64,000 nucleotides of DNA. Origin: Mucilaginibacter sp. (lineage in GTDB: Bacteria; Bacteroidota; Bacteroidia; Sphingobacteriales; Sphingobacteriaceae). The stretch lies in contig NZ_JANYGH010000055.1 of the NCBI RefSeq assembly GCF_025362475.1, positions 124,001 to 188,000 on the forward strand. The letters are read 5' to 3'. Every line of letters starts with the position of its first letter. Position 1 is the stretch's first letter. The notes below the pieces were generated by a model. The model was not told where the DNA came from. It saw only the letters and a program-made list of their open reading frames with translations, and searched no databases. This document shows, piece by piece, positions 16,811-26,426 of this stretch. The translations under genes were made by a program, and so were the position numbers.

Positions 16811-18304
16811 ATGAAGCTTTTTAAAAAAACTATCATCGCGAGCTCCTTATTATTGACACTTTTTTCATGTAATAAAGAAAATAATATTACGCCCGCTCCA
16901 GACCCTGAAAGCCCTTCGACGATCGACGCTGCATCGTCCATGAGCTTTGCAGCAACATCCTCGGCCCTCGTTACAAATGTCAAATCAGGAACGTCAAAAC
17001 CCTATCTAACACAAACGGTAGCTGCAAACGCCGTTTATTACACCGACAGAACTTATAAAATCACTTCTGTTCCTTCTGTTTTATCAGGAGCTACCTTGAT
17101 TAAAACTGCTTGCGATGATAAAACCAACAAAACTTCCAGCCTCAGTTTTACATTAACAACTTCAGCTACCGTTTACGTAGCTTACGATTCACGTGCAACT
17201 ATCATACCAGACTGGCTCAGCGACTGGACAAAAACAAATACTGAAATTCCCGTTACAGACAACGTTTCTTCTTTAGAAATATACAGCAAAACATTTGAAG
17301 CAGGAACCGTTACACTCGGCGCCAATATGGCTTCACCGGCATTAAATGTAAGCTGCCAATACATTGTTTTGGCTAAGGCATCAACATTATCGTCTGCCCC
17401 TTCAACATCAGGCTTAATGCTGGGTGTTAATGGCCATTCATTAAGTATTAAAGCCTATTTATCCGTATCGGTGGCTCAGCAAATAGCAATGATGAAAAAA
17501 ATGGGGATGAAAGTTTATCGTCAGGATATTGTTTTCAATGCTGATGGTTCAATTCCGTCATGGACACCATTTGATGAGCTTTATGCAGCAGCCAGTGCTG
17601 CCGGCATAACAATTTTGCCGATGATTAACACTAGAACTTTAGATTTTAAGAAAACAGAAAGTCAATCATACACAGCCGGGAAAACATTAGGAACTAACAT
17701 TGCCGCAAAAAACTCAAAATATTTTAAATATTACGAACTAGGCAATGAGCTTGATAACCGTGTAATTAAGGCGGCAAGCAATGGCAATCTCACTACAGAT
17801 TATAATGCAAAAGATTTTAAAATATTGGCTGCCTATTTAAAGGGCATGGATGATGGTATAAAATCAAAACAACCAACAGCACAAACAATGGTAGATGCAG
17901 GTTGGGTACATTATACATTTTTGCAGATGCTACAGTCATATGGTGTAAAGTTCAACATTATTGCCTACCACTGGTATTCTGATATGGAAGGCGCTGCCAA
18001 AAGTAAGGGCATCCCAGATATCACCCAAAAGCTTTCAAGCCTATTTACCCAACCAATTTGGTTTACGGAAGTTGGCCAGCGTTATAAGAAAGTAGCTAAC
18101 TTTGAACAAATACAAAGCGACTTTACCGAATCGTTTATTAAAAAATGTAAGGCAAATTCACAAGTGAAGTCTTTACAGTTTTATGAACTTATAGACCAAC
18201 CAGACCGGGTTGCAATTGAAGGTAACTTTGGCTTTGTTAAGTGGACTATTCCATACGTTAAATGGGCATATAAACTTTCGGCACAAGACCTATTTGTAAA
18301 CTAA
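16811..18304 (+). CDS. lipoprotein, clan GH-A glycoside hydrolase-like (paralogue of 13694 gene)
   Basis: 497 residues. Lipobox LFSC with Cys20. It has the same two-domain plan as the 13694 gene: a beta domain about 55-190 (ATVYVAYDSRATIIPDWL) and a barrel about 200-495 with LMLGVNGHSLS, YYELGNELDN (acid/base Glu), AYHWYSDMEG and IWFTEVGQRY (nucleophile Glu). Strong end-to-end similarity indicates duplication with inversion, since the two are divergent. It is followed by a terminator. Its inferred role is cleavage or trimming of the local EPS at the cell surface. Confidence 0.82.
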   Translation: MKLFKKTIIASSLLLTLFSCNKENNITPAPDPESPSTIDAASSMSFAATSSALVTNVKSGTSKPYLTQTVAANAVYYTDRTYKITSVPSVLSGATLIKTACDDKTNKTSSLSFTLTTSATVYVAYDSRATIIPDWLSDWTKTNTEIPVTDNVSSLEIYSKTFEAGTVTLGANMASPALNVSCQYIVLAKASTLSSAPSTSGLMLGVNGHSLSIKAYLSVSVAQQIAMMKKMGMKVYRQDIVFNADGSIPSWTPFDELYAAASAAGITILPMINTRTLDFKKTESQSYTAGKTLGTNIAAKNSKYFKYYELGNELDNRVIKAASNGNLTTDYNAKDFKILAAYLKGMDDGIKSKQPTAQTMVDAGWVHYTFLQMLQSYGVKFNIIAYHWYSDMEGAAKSKGIPDITQKLSSLFTQPIWFTEVGQRYKKVANFEQIQSDFTESFIKKCKANSQVKSLQFYELIDQPDRVAIEGNFGFVKWTIPYVKWAYKLSAQDLFVN

Positions 18305-18330
18305 AAACTAGATTTTTTGCATTTAAAAAG

Positions 18331-18357
18331 AAGAGTGTGTAAAAGCACTCTTTTTTT
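18331..18357 (+). terminator. intrinsic terminator
   Basis: AAGAGTG / CACTCTT stem followed by a T run, 27 bases after the lipoprotein stop. Confidence 0.75.
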
Positions 18358-18554
18358 ATGTCCGATATTTTATTTGGAATTTACCCGGATTCTGTGATGC
18401 CAGTTCGAACTTACTTTAATAACCTATCATGGCATTACACACTATTCCACACTTTTTTACCATCTAAACCTCGCTCCCATATAAAGCTTTCTTAAAAGCA
18501 TATATTAGCTAAGCTGCATCAATAATGTAATCAGCAAAATATAGTTTCTACGGT

Positions 18555-19565
18555 ATGCTATTAACAAAGGCTATAATATGTTCGTACTTGCTTATATTTT
18601 TATCAACAAGTGGAATAGCCCAAATATCCAATAATTCTTTTCGTTGGGGAGTAAATGGTCATCCGCTTACGCAATCCGACTACAACAAAACAACCTGGGA
18701 TAAACAGATATCTTTTTTAAAGGAATTAAATTTAAACACATATCGTGTTGATGTAATGCTTGATACCCAAGGCTTACCCAAAAATGAATATTCATTTCAA
18801 GAACTTAATAGCAAGCTAAACTCAAATTCAATTAGCATGTTCCCCGTACTCATCATCACCGGGTTATCTGGTTTGGATGCCGGCCAGATATACACGCAAT
18901 GTTATAATCAGGGCAAAACCTTTGGATTAAAATATGGCAACAAATTTCCATGGCTGGAAGTAGGTAATGAGGAAGACAATAAAGTAATAGCATCAGGAAA
19001 TGGCATAAAAGCATCTGATTATAATGATCAGAAAATACCGAATGTTATGGCCAAACTTAAAGGCTTTATTGATGGGTTAAAATCTGTAAGTCCGGATATT
19101 AAAGTAAGCATTTCTTTTGGTTGGGTTCACTTCTATTACCTGGAGTTGTTAAAACAAAACAATGTGAATTATGATATTATTGGTTACCACTGGTATTCAA
19201 ACATGGGTGGCGGTGATATTACAAACGTTCATACGCCTTTTGTATCCGGCAATTTATTAAAATCTGTTAGTGATAAGTTTAATAAAGAAATTTGGATCAC
19301 CGAATTCAATTATTACAGAGGAACCAAAAATGGCGACTATACCAAGCAAGCCGATTATATAAGTCAAAGTATAAAATCCATTATCTCACAAAACATCATC
19401 AAAGGCTTTTTCATATACGAGTTGTTTGATCAGTCGGCATCAGGTCAACGGTCTCCTAACGAAGCTAATTATGGGCTGGTTATGAAGCAAGATGCAAATT
19501 CTGATTATACAAAAAAGGAAGTATACACACGTTATCAATCGTTGATTAATGACTACAAAAAATAA
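18555..19565 (+). CDS. secreted clan GH-A glycoside hydrolase-like protein, barrel only
   Basis: 336 residues. Signal peptide about 1-22 (ending SGIAQ), with no lipobox and no N-terminal beta domain. The barrel matches the two lipoproteins: FRWGVNGHPLT, WLEVGNEEDN (acid/base Glu), GYHWYSNMGG and IWITEFNYYRG (nucleophile Glu). It is therefore a soluble periplasmic or secreted version. It is followed with almost no gap by a membrane acyltransferase. Together they could deacetylate, trim or decorate the polysaccharide; the substrate is unknown. Confidence 0.8.
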   Translation: MLLTKAIICSYLLIFLSTSGIAQISNNSFRWGVNGHPLTQSDYNKTTWDKQISFLKELNLNTYRVDVMLDTQGLPKNEYSFQELNSKLNSNSISMFPVLIITGLSGLDAGQIYTQCYNQGKTFGLKYGNKFPWLEVGNEEDNKVIASGNGIKASDYNDQKIPNVMAKLKGFIDGLKSVSPDIKVSISFGWVHFYYLELLKQNNVNYDIIGYHWYSNMGGGDITNVHTPFVSGNLLKSVSDKFNKEIWITEFNYYRGTKNGDYTKQADYISQSIKSIISQNIIKGFFIYELFDQSASGQRSPNEANYGLVMKQDANSDYTKKEVYTRYQSLINDYKK

Positions 19566-19569
19566 TATC

Positions 19570-20664
19570 ATGACAAAAATACCGGTAAATAGACTTCAAT
19601 GGGTTGATTCGCTTCGCGGCTTAGCTGCTGTAGCTGTTGTGGTTGTTCATTTGTTTAACAAATCGAGACGATTGTATCCACATGATTCATTTTTTAGTTT
19701 GGATGGCATTCCTGGATTAATCATTAATGACTTTTTAAACTGGGGTAAAATTGGAGTTGTTGTGTTTTTTTTTGTGAGTGGTTATGTAATACCCTACAGT
19801 TTAAATAACAGAACCTTAGATGAGTTTGCTATTACGCGTTTTTTTCGTTTATACCCTGCTTATTGGGTTTCAATAATATTATCAGTTATTTTTGTTGGCG
19901 TACCTTCTTTACTGGTATTACTCACAAACATTACCATGTTTCAAAGATTTGTAGGCGTAGCCGATTTAAATGTTGGTTATTGGACTCTACAAATTGAATT
20001 GATATTTTATGTTATTTGTGCTTATTTATTTTACAAGGGGTTGCTGTACAATGCCAAAACAATTGTTAAAGGTTTTTACCTTTTCCTGGTGGTTGCTGTG
20101 CTTTTATCCGTAGTGCGATATTTCACCGGGCTAAAATTACCGGTTGCTGTTCCTGTTTCGCTCAATGTAATGTTTTTAGGTTTAATGGCCAGGAAGCTTA
20201 GCAACAATGATGAGATTTTTACACGTAGCTATATTTTAAAGCATGTAGCAGTATTTGTGATAACCTTGTTACCAATTTGCTTTTTGGCTTATAACAAAGA
20301 TTATGGCTATGACGAAAAATGGTATAAATATTTTTCATCTTATATTACCGCGACAGCTTTCTTTGCCCTGTTTTTCCACTACAAATGGAGCAATAAGGCA
20401 TTCGCCTTTTTGGGCGCCATTAGTTATTCTCTTTATTTACTTCACCCTGTTGTAGGGTTTGGTGCAATGAAATATATAAGGAACATATTTCCGCATATAT
20501 CATCACTCAATTACATATTGTTATTTATGCTCTTTTCAATAATTTCAGCACTCCTGTGCTATTATTTAATTGAAAAACCAGCAATTGCTATCGGGAAATC
20601 ATTTATAAAGTCGAGAAAAAAACCTTCCATAGTAATACAGGCCACTGCAGCTGTCGAACCCTAA
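19570..20664 (+). CDS. membrane O-acyltransferase (acyltransferase 3 family)
   Basis: About 364 residues from ATG 19570; an in-frame ATG at 19549 would overlap the preceding gene by 17 bases, and neither has a good ribosome-binding site. The N-terminus carries the family motif VDSLRGLAAVAVVVVHL, with the active-site-type His in the first membrane helix, then about ten membrane segments including GVVVFFFVSGYVIPYSL and YSLYLLHPVVGFGAM. These inner-membrane proteins transfer acetyl or succinyl groups to extracytoplasmic sugars. Probable role: EPS modification. Confidence 0.9.
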   Translation: MTKIPVNRLQWVDSLRGLAAVAVVVVHLFNKSRRLYPHDSFFSLDGIPGLIINDFLNWGKIGVVVFFFVSGYVIPYSLNNRTLDEFAITRFFRLYPAYWVSIILSVIFVGVPSLLVLLTNITMFQRFVGVADLNVGYWTLQIELIFYVICAYLFYKGLLYNAKTIVKGFYLFLVVAVLLSVVRYFTGLKLPVAVPVSLNVMFLGLMARKLSNNDEIFTRSYILKHVAVFVITLLPICFLAYNKDYGYDEKWYKYFSSYITATAFFALFFHYKWSNKAFAFLGAISYSLYLLHPVVGFGAMKYIRNIFPHISSLNYILLFMLFSIISALLCYYLIEKPAIAIGKSFIKSRKKPSIVIQATAAVEP

Positions 20665-20873
20665 TATTGCTGGCATCGCACCTATTCGCCTGTCAGTTGT
20701 TAACTGTAAATTGATTTAATATCGCAATATTAACTTTTGGTATACACAATTTCCCAAAGTATGCACAACAATAAATGTGTATCTGCTTTGGGTTGTAAAA
20801 GGGCTTATCTTTAATAGAAGAATTTGTTGCTTTCTGCGCCGGTTCTGATTGATAATTAATATACCTATCAATT

Positions 20874-23800
20874 ATGAGAAAAATCACTTGGGTTTGTTAT
20901 GCCAAAGCTGCGTATACATTAAAGCCCTTCATTAAATTTGCACATATAATCCTGATAATCAATTTAATGACAGGGTTGTCCTTTGCTAATACCAATACGC
21001 GTCCGGCTTTTACAACAATAAACATTGCATTTTTACCGTCAACCTCCACGGCACCTGCTGGCTACCTGGCCGATAATGGTTTAGCCTACAGTTCAACCAA
21101 GGGTTACGGCTGGATAAATCCAACAACAAAAGCAGCACAATCAATGACTGCAAATATGCGTATACGTACGGGTACGAGCGCCAAACAATTGCTTGGCCTT
21201 GTTCAAATGCAGGCCTCAGACAAAGACCAGTTGCCCGGCACATGGGAATATGCAGTACCTAACGGCAAATACAGGGTGACAATTGGTGCCGGCGACGAAG
21301 GGTATTTTGATAGCGATCATCAAATAAATGCCGAGGGTTTGCCAGTTATTTCCGATTTGATTACCAGCTCAGTCGCCAAACACAAAGTCGCTATAGCCGT
21401 GGTAACCGTTACAGATGGCAAGCTTACTATTGATGCCAACGGCGGTATAAACAGTAAAATGAATTTTATAACAATTGCTGATTCCGGCACTGTTACAGAT
21501 ACAGCTGTGCCAACTGCAAGTTTAAGATTAGTCGGTTCAACTCAATCCGCAGGTGTTTATACTGATCAGGCACAAGTATTTATAACAGCCACTGATAACG
21601 GAAACTCGGGCCTGGCTCAGGTACAGTATTCAATAAATGCTGCAGCTTATGTTAATTTCATGGCTCCATTTACCTTAAATACAGCCGGCAATTACACTAT
21701 AACTATAAAGGCTACAGATGCAAATAATAATCAATTTATAACTGCTGCTTATAAATTTAGCATAGTTAGCAGCGCGGGTCAAAAAACACCGGGCGTTTAC
21801 ATGGTTTTGAAAAATCCCGATGGCTTCCCTGGTGATGACCAGCTTGTTTTTTCATTAATACAAACGCCCTGGAGGCGCACGAGCCCCGATACTACACCCT
21901 ATAACTTAAATCATGACAATATAAAACTCAGAGTCAATAATAAGGGAACAGGAAAACTTACTGTAAGTAATTTGAAACTATCAAATCCTGGCTCATGGAA
22001 GATTACAGCAATTAACACGGATAGTACTGCAAAGTTACCCTTTAGCGTTAATTCTGAAGCTTTTACAGATGTAACCGTAAAGTTTATAGCTAAAAATGCC
22101 GCTTCGAGGATCAAAATCTTTAGCGATACATTAACAATAATTAGCAATGACAGTATTGCACCGGTAAAGAAAGTTGGGCTTCACGGCATTTGGCAAATAG
22201 CAGGCGAAGGCTTAAATGAACCTTATGCCCAGCAGATTATACAAGCATTCGGTTTAGGAACAACCACGGGTTATGCCCATGATGATGGCAATATAAATGG
22301 AACAACAATAGTGCCGAGCTCAAGTGAAGTGAAAGCAGATTATTTTGTAATGGCCGATCCCTCAAAACCAGTAACGGTCCGTCAATTAGCGGCCTATCAT
22401 GGGTGTTGTGCAGCAACAGAAGCTATTCGGTATTTTGCTAAAGGATCTTCATCTACCAAAATGGTTTTTACGCATAATAATCTTTATGGTCAATCTGTAG
22501 TACCCAGAATTTACGGTAGTAATACTAACCCTTCGGTTGGAACCTTCACCATTACCGGCTCATTCGGTTTTAAAGCTGGCAGTGCCTCATCAGATAGGAC
22601 CCAAAACGTTAATGGACTTATAGGTATGAGAATTTTAAAGGCTATAGATGCCGCCGGAAATGTAATACCAAACGCCTATTTGTTGGATTGTGATTACCTG
22701 GGTACACAGTTTACCAATTACGATTATCAGGACAATGTATATTACGTTGAAAACATTATGCCCGAATCGGGATCAAAACATCATGCCGATCTGGCATCGC
22801 TTCCGAATACGGCTATTAACTTTACGCCGTCTTTAACAGGAACCTCTTCATCTATTAATGTTACATTAAAGAATACGGGAATGAACTATCCCGATAGCTC
22901 AACTGATGGCGCAATAACATTACAAAGCTTACAAATTGTAGGGCCCAATGCCAGTGAATTTTCGGCAGGAACGTTTGCAACTACATCGTTGGCAACACAG
23001 GGCACAACCGCTATAACTGTAAAATTCACCCCCAATAGCGTAGGTATAAAAAATGCGGCGTTATTGGTGAATTACAAAAACGGAACGTCGCCGCTGCGGA
23101 TCCCTTTGTATGGAATTGGCAACACCTCTACATCTACAGTAACTGCTTTGAAAAGAATAAAAGGAGGATCCGATGCTGCTGTCACGATTGGCGGAAATAC
23201 TTATGAGGCAGATGCTACTTACAGAAAAGGGTCTATTAAGCTGGATAAACAGGTTATAGCCAGCGGTGTAGCCGGTACAGATATAGATTTATTATATCAA
23301 ACATACTTATCGGCCAATGCGGAACTGGCACAAACAAGTTATGAAATCCCTATAGCAAATGGCAATTACCTGGTACGGATGCATTTTGTAGAAAATTATT
23401 GGACAGCAGTTGGTATGAGGGTATTTCATATTGCGATGGAAAACAAACAGGTGCTCAACAATTTCGATATTTATAACGAAGTAGGTTACCGTGCCGCGCT
23501 GGTGAAGGATTTTAGTACAACAGTGGCAGATGGGAGTTTAAGCATTAAATTTGACCCTACAGCCAACCGGGTGGGCATTGCTGCGGTTGAGATATTCCAA
23601 GTGAAAACTACCGCAGGCGCATCAGCCTTATCTGCTAACGCTACCGACAGCCTGGCGGAAAAACAACGAACAATTACGGTTTATCCTAACCCCAATAACG
23701 GTGCTGCATTCTATTTAAACGCTAATAATTTCCAAAAGTCAGAAAAAGTAACATTATCTGTTACAAGCATGTCGGGGAGACTGTTGCAGAAACAGACATT

Positions 23801-23927
23801 TGTTACTGATGAAACTGGTGCTGCTAATACACTAATTAAATTAAATAGCAGTTTGGGTAAAGGAGTTTATATTATAACTGCAGAGTCTCAAACAGGAGTT
23901 TTAAGCTCAAAACTATTAGTTGAATAA
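20874..23927 (+). CDS. large T9SS-exported protein with malectin-like, Ig-like and unnamed shared domain
   Basis: 1017 residues. Signal peptide about 1-39 (ending SFANT). About 45-200 is a carbohydrate-binding beta-sandwich (INIAFLPSTSTAPAGYL, LPGTWEYAVPNGKYRVTIG). About 210-300 is Ig-like (YTITIKATDANNN). About 300-650 includes the unnamed region with LAAYHGCC and TNYDYQDNVYYVEN. About 655-750 is a choice-of-anchor D-like Ig (AITVKFTPNSVGIKNAALLVNY). About 755-905 is malectin-like (YLVRMHFVENYW). The last 85 residues are a type A T9SS domain (ITVYPNPNNGA, GKGVYIITA). It is a close relative of the gene at the right edge. Likely an EPS-binding surface or matrix protein. Confidence 0.88.
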   Translation: MRKITWVCYAKAAYTLKPFIKFAHIILIINLMTGLSFANTNTRPAFTTINIAFLPSTSTAPAGYLADNGLAYSSTKGYGWINPTTKAAQSMTANMRIRTGTSAKQLLGLVQMQASDKDQLPGTWEYAVPNGKYRVTIGAGDEGYFDSDHQINAEGLPVISDLITSSVAKHKVAIAVVTVTDGKLTIDANGGINSKMNFITIADSGTVTDTAVPTASLRLVGSTQSAGVYTDQAQVFITATDNGNSGLAQVQYSINAAAYVNFMAPFTLNTAGNYTITIKATDANNNQFITAAYKFSIVSSAGQKTPGVYMVLKNPDGFPGDDQLVFSLIQTPWRRTSPDTTPYNLNHDNIKLRVNNKGTGKLTVSNLKLSNPGSWKITAINTDSTAKLPFSVNSEAFTDVTVKFIAKNAASRIKIFSDTLTIISNDSIAPVKKVGLHGIWQIAGEGLNEPYAQQIIQAFGLGTTTGYAHDDGNINGTTIVPSSSEVKADYFVMADPSKPVTVRQLAAYHGCCAATEAIRYFAKGSSSTKMVFTHNNLYGQSVVPRIYGSNTNPSVGTFTITGSFGFKAGSASSDRTQNVNGLIGMRILKAIDAAGNVIPNAYLLDCDYLGTQFTNYDYQDNVYYVENIMPESGSKHHADLASLPNTAINFTPSLTGTSSSINVTLKNTGMNYPDSSTDGAITLQSLQIVGPNASEFSAGTFATTSLATQGTTAITVKFTPNSVGIKNAALLVNYKNGTSPLRIPLYGIGNTSTSTVTALKRIKGGSDAAVTIGGNTYEADATYRKGSIKLDKQVIASGVAGTDIDLLYQTYLSANAELAQTSYEIPIANGNYLVRMHFVENYWTAVGMRVFHIAMENKQVLNNFDIYNEVGYRAALVKDFSTTVADGSLSIKFDPTANRVGIAAVEIFQVKTTAGASALSANATDSLAEKQRTITVYPNPNNGAAFYLNANNFQKSEKVTLSVTSMSGRLLQKQTFVTDETGAANTLIKLNSSLGKGVYIITAESQTGVLSSKLLVE

Positions 23928-24031
23928 TATCCTTTCGCTTATTAAATAACTTTATTACCTTTTTGCATCATCCCCTGCTTTACTAAAGAAGAAAAATGCC
24001 GGTTTCGTCATGTTTAATTTATGAAGAAACA

Positions 24032-24078
24032 AAAAACGGCAACCAATAGCCCGATATCTGCTATTGATTGCCGTTTTT
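24032..24078. terminator. strong bidirectional terminator
   Basis: AAAAACGGCAA-C-CAATAG pairs with CTATTG-A-TTGCCGTTTTT. A and T tracts flank it on both sides. It separates the rightward matrix-protein gene from the leftward acyltransferase gene. Confidence 0.85.
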
Positions 24079-24216
24079 GTGTTATTTAAAATAACAGTTA
24101 ATCCGGGCAAATAATTTTGATGATGGTAAAACATTCAAGCATGTATTACCTTATTCCTTAGTGAGAATTAAACGTCAGTTTGCAGCAATGCAAATTATCA
24201 ACTTAGGTGATTAGAT

Positions 24217-25242
24217 CTATTGAATGGCGACCTCTTTAGTAGTAGCCTGCCGCGATGATTTATTGTATTGAAACAGCCATCCAAATTTAGGTTGATGAAT
24301 CGACAGGTATTTTAATCCTAATGGGAAACATAAGCCAACTAACGTATTAAACACAATGTGCACTATAGCATTGTCTACATGCAAAATTTTCTGTAAAAAT
24401 ATCCTGAAACCGGCCGTAAAAAGTACGTGCGACAAAAATATAATCATTGAGTTTTCACCGAGGAAATTAATTACTGTTTTTGACCTGGTTTTTACGGCAT
24501 AAAAAGATAATTGTATCACAAGTAAGGTGCCCAAAACCTGGGTATCTAATGTGTTAAACCATGTCCATCTTCCGTATCTGAAATATAAAAATTCAGCGCC
24601 AACAAAGAGGAGAAAAGTTAAAAGAATACACAGTTTGTTTTCAAGTACAAACTTCAAATATGTCATGTTCCTGGCCAGTAAAATACCAAAGTTAAAATAG
24701 ATCAAATTATAGAATGTTTTATCAAATGATCCAAAATGAGGCTTAAATACATAAATTAAAAGCCAAATTGAGCAGGAGATCAATAAGCCGTATTTTCTTG
24801 AAACTTTATAGATAAGTACATTAACAACATTAATAAAAAACAGGGCAAACAAAAACCAATAAACAGAACGAGGAATAAACAAACATGTGTACAATGCCTG
24901 AATTGGCAATTTCGCGTTGGTCTGGCTGGAAAAAGCAACCTCAAAAGCTGTTTGTATTATTGACCAAATTACAAATGGATAAAGAATAGTCTGCAGTTTA
25001 TTTATCAAAAATTTCTTCTCGTGATGATTATCTAAGCTTTTCTCGAAAAAGAATCCGGACAAAGCAAAAAACAAAGACATATGAAAACTATAAATAAATG
25101 TAAATAGGGAATTAATCACAAATAGATTTGTTGGTATATGGGCTTCTTTTATACCCACTAAAGCATGCCCCAGTACAACAAGGATAATTCCTAAACCCTT
25201 GGCATAATCGACCCAGTCTACTCTTAGATGCTCTGTTTTCAT
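24217..25242 (-). CDS. membrane O-acyltransferase (acyltransferase 3 family), second
   Basis: 341 residues, with VDYAKGLGIILVVLGHALVG at the N-terminus (the family's conserved His in helix 1), FHMSLFFALSGFFFEKSL, and about ten membrane helices; the C-terminal 20 residues are polar. It is an inner-membrane enzyme that probably acylates polysaccharide or its lipid-linked precursor. It lies downstream of the leftward EPS run but is separated by 545 non-coding bases, so it probably has its own promoter. Confidence 0.9.
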   Translation of the reverse strand: MKTEHLRVDWVDYAKGLGIILVVLGHALVGIKEAHIPTNLFVINSLFTFIYSFHMSLFFALSGFFFEKSLDNHHEKKFLINKLQTILYPFVIWSIIQTAFEVAFSSQTNAKLPIQALYTCLFIPRSVYWFLFALFFINVVNVLIYKVSRKYGLLISCSIWLLIYVFKPHFGSFDKTFYNLIYFNFGILLARNMTYLKFVLENKLCILLTFLLFVGAEFLYFRYGRWTWFNTLDTQVLGTLLVIQLSFYAVKTRSKTVINFLGENSMIIFLSHVLFTAGFRIFLQKILHVDNAIVHIVFNTLVGLCFPLGLKYLSIHQPKFGWLFQYNKSSRQATTKEVAIQ

Positions 25243-25489
25243 TTGCTAATTATTTGATTAATGTTGATGGTTTATTAAACTAAAGTGTTATTATTTGGAC
25301 GTTACTTTTTTGTGCAACCTTTTGGTTACTTAAAAATGTTGTGGCAAGAGGCTTGAATCAAAGCTTACTTTTAAATAAGCCTTTTAGGAGAGAAATCTAA
25401 TTTTGAAAAAAAATGGAAATGAGAAAACCAACGACGAGCTTATGTCGTATATAAAGAGTAGTAGAAAAATAATTTATTATAAAAAATAA

Positions 25490-25515
25490 AGAGGATGTAT
25501 TGAAATACACCCTCT
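25490..25515 (+). repeat. hairpin upstream of orphan leader
   Basis: AGAGG-A-TGTAT, loop TGAA, ATACA-C-CCTCT: ten pairs with one mismatch, ending nine bases before the leader motif. It could be a terminator or attenuator of the lost gene. Confidence 0.5.
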
Positions 25516-25524
25516 GATTCAGGC

Positions 25525-25536
25525 ACATAACTCTCA
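25525..25536 (+). promoter_or_regulatory. UpxY leader motif, orphan copy
   Basis: ACATAACTCTCA, 14 bases before an ATG that opens only 11 codons. The motif is identical to those before the two UpxY copies, and the start (ATGAAAAAC) equals that of the relic at 9994. Confidence 0.5.
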
Positions 25537-25787
25537 CATTTGTACCAATTATGAAAAACAAGTTTCATTTAAATCTTATACGATAAATATTTATATATGT
25601 TGTAGGAGTTTTAAAAAAAAGAATAAAGGCTTAACTCGCTTGGTGTAATTGATCTATATCAAATCTATAAATTATTTACGATAAAAAGAAAACTTACTAT
25701 TAAGTTATTCAAAATTGTGCTATTATGTATAAATTTTGTGAAGTTGATGCTGTAATTTGATAGTCTTTCTTCCTCAAAATAAGAATA

Positions 25788-26216
25788 TTACGGCACTAAG
25801 ATGATACTTCGCCATACCTCAGCGCCTGTTCTTTTTGCTGTGTTATGAAATATTTGTCTTTGCTCCCTGCTGTAAACATTCAGCGTTATGTTTTGATCTT
25901 CTACTGGTGTAACTTTGATATCTAAATCATATTTGGATTGATACCTAAAAACATACGTGGCCATTGTTCCCTCAACATCAAAATCATTTAGCTTATCATC
26001 TGCGCCGAACGTAACATGACATTTCTTTTCGCAGTCAACAGTTAGCTTTCCGTATCCATAATAGCTTACATCATCGACCGAACTTTTTTTGCAGCCGGTA
26101 AATAAAAAGATAGAGGAACTAAGAAAGATTGCACAAACGATGCATTTTCTTATTGTGGGGATGGTAAATAACCCGCTTCTTCCTGAAGCATGTAATAGAG
26201 TTTGATTTTGTTTCAT
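25788..26216 (-). CDS. hypothetical lipoprotein
   Basis: 142 residues. A polar N-terminal 24 residues precede a hydrophobic stretch and the lipobox LFTGC (Cys about 42), so the real start may be internal, though no better ATG is obvious. The mature part is a small beta-rich domain of about 100 residues (YGKLTVDCEKKCHVTFG, DIKVTPVEDQNITLNVYS) with two nearby cysteines. I do not recognise the family. It is the last gene of the leftward EPS run, 210 bases beyond the preceding gene. Confidence 0.7.
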   Translation of the reverse strand: MKQNQTLLHASGRSGLFTIPTIRKCIVCAIFLSSSIFLFTGCKKSSVDDVSYYGYGKLTVDCEKKCHVTFGADDKLNDFDVEGTMATYVFRYQSKYDLDIKVTPVEDQNITLNVYSREQRQIFHNTAKRTGAEVWRSIILVP

Positions 26217-26426
26217 GATTTTTTAATTTGTAATTATTAAGATAATATTAGCGTGAATTTCAAGTGCGCAGTTTGCAAATGGTATGCATTTTAAAAGGTA
26301 GTATGCGATACTATAAAAGAAGAAATTTTGTATCACGGCTATTTTCCTGTGGCAGAGTATAAAAACTTACCCAGGCAATATGACGGCAGATAGTCGTCTG
26401 AAATTTGTATAAAAGCTAAAAAGAGG

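Larger units (their letters stand above)
25243..25787. other. intergenic holding an orphan UpxY-type leader
   Basis: 545 bases. On the plus strand it holds a hairpin (25490-25515), the 12-base leader motif (25525-25536) and an ATG at 25551 opening only 11 codons (MKNKFHLNLIR). No UpxY coding sequence follows. The rest is AT-rich with no gene. Confidence 0.55.
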
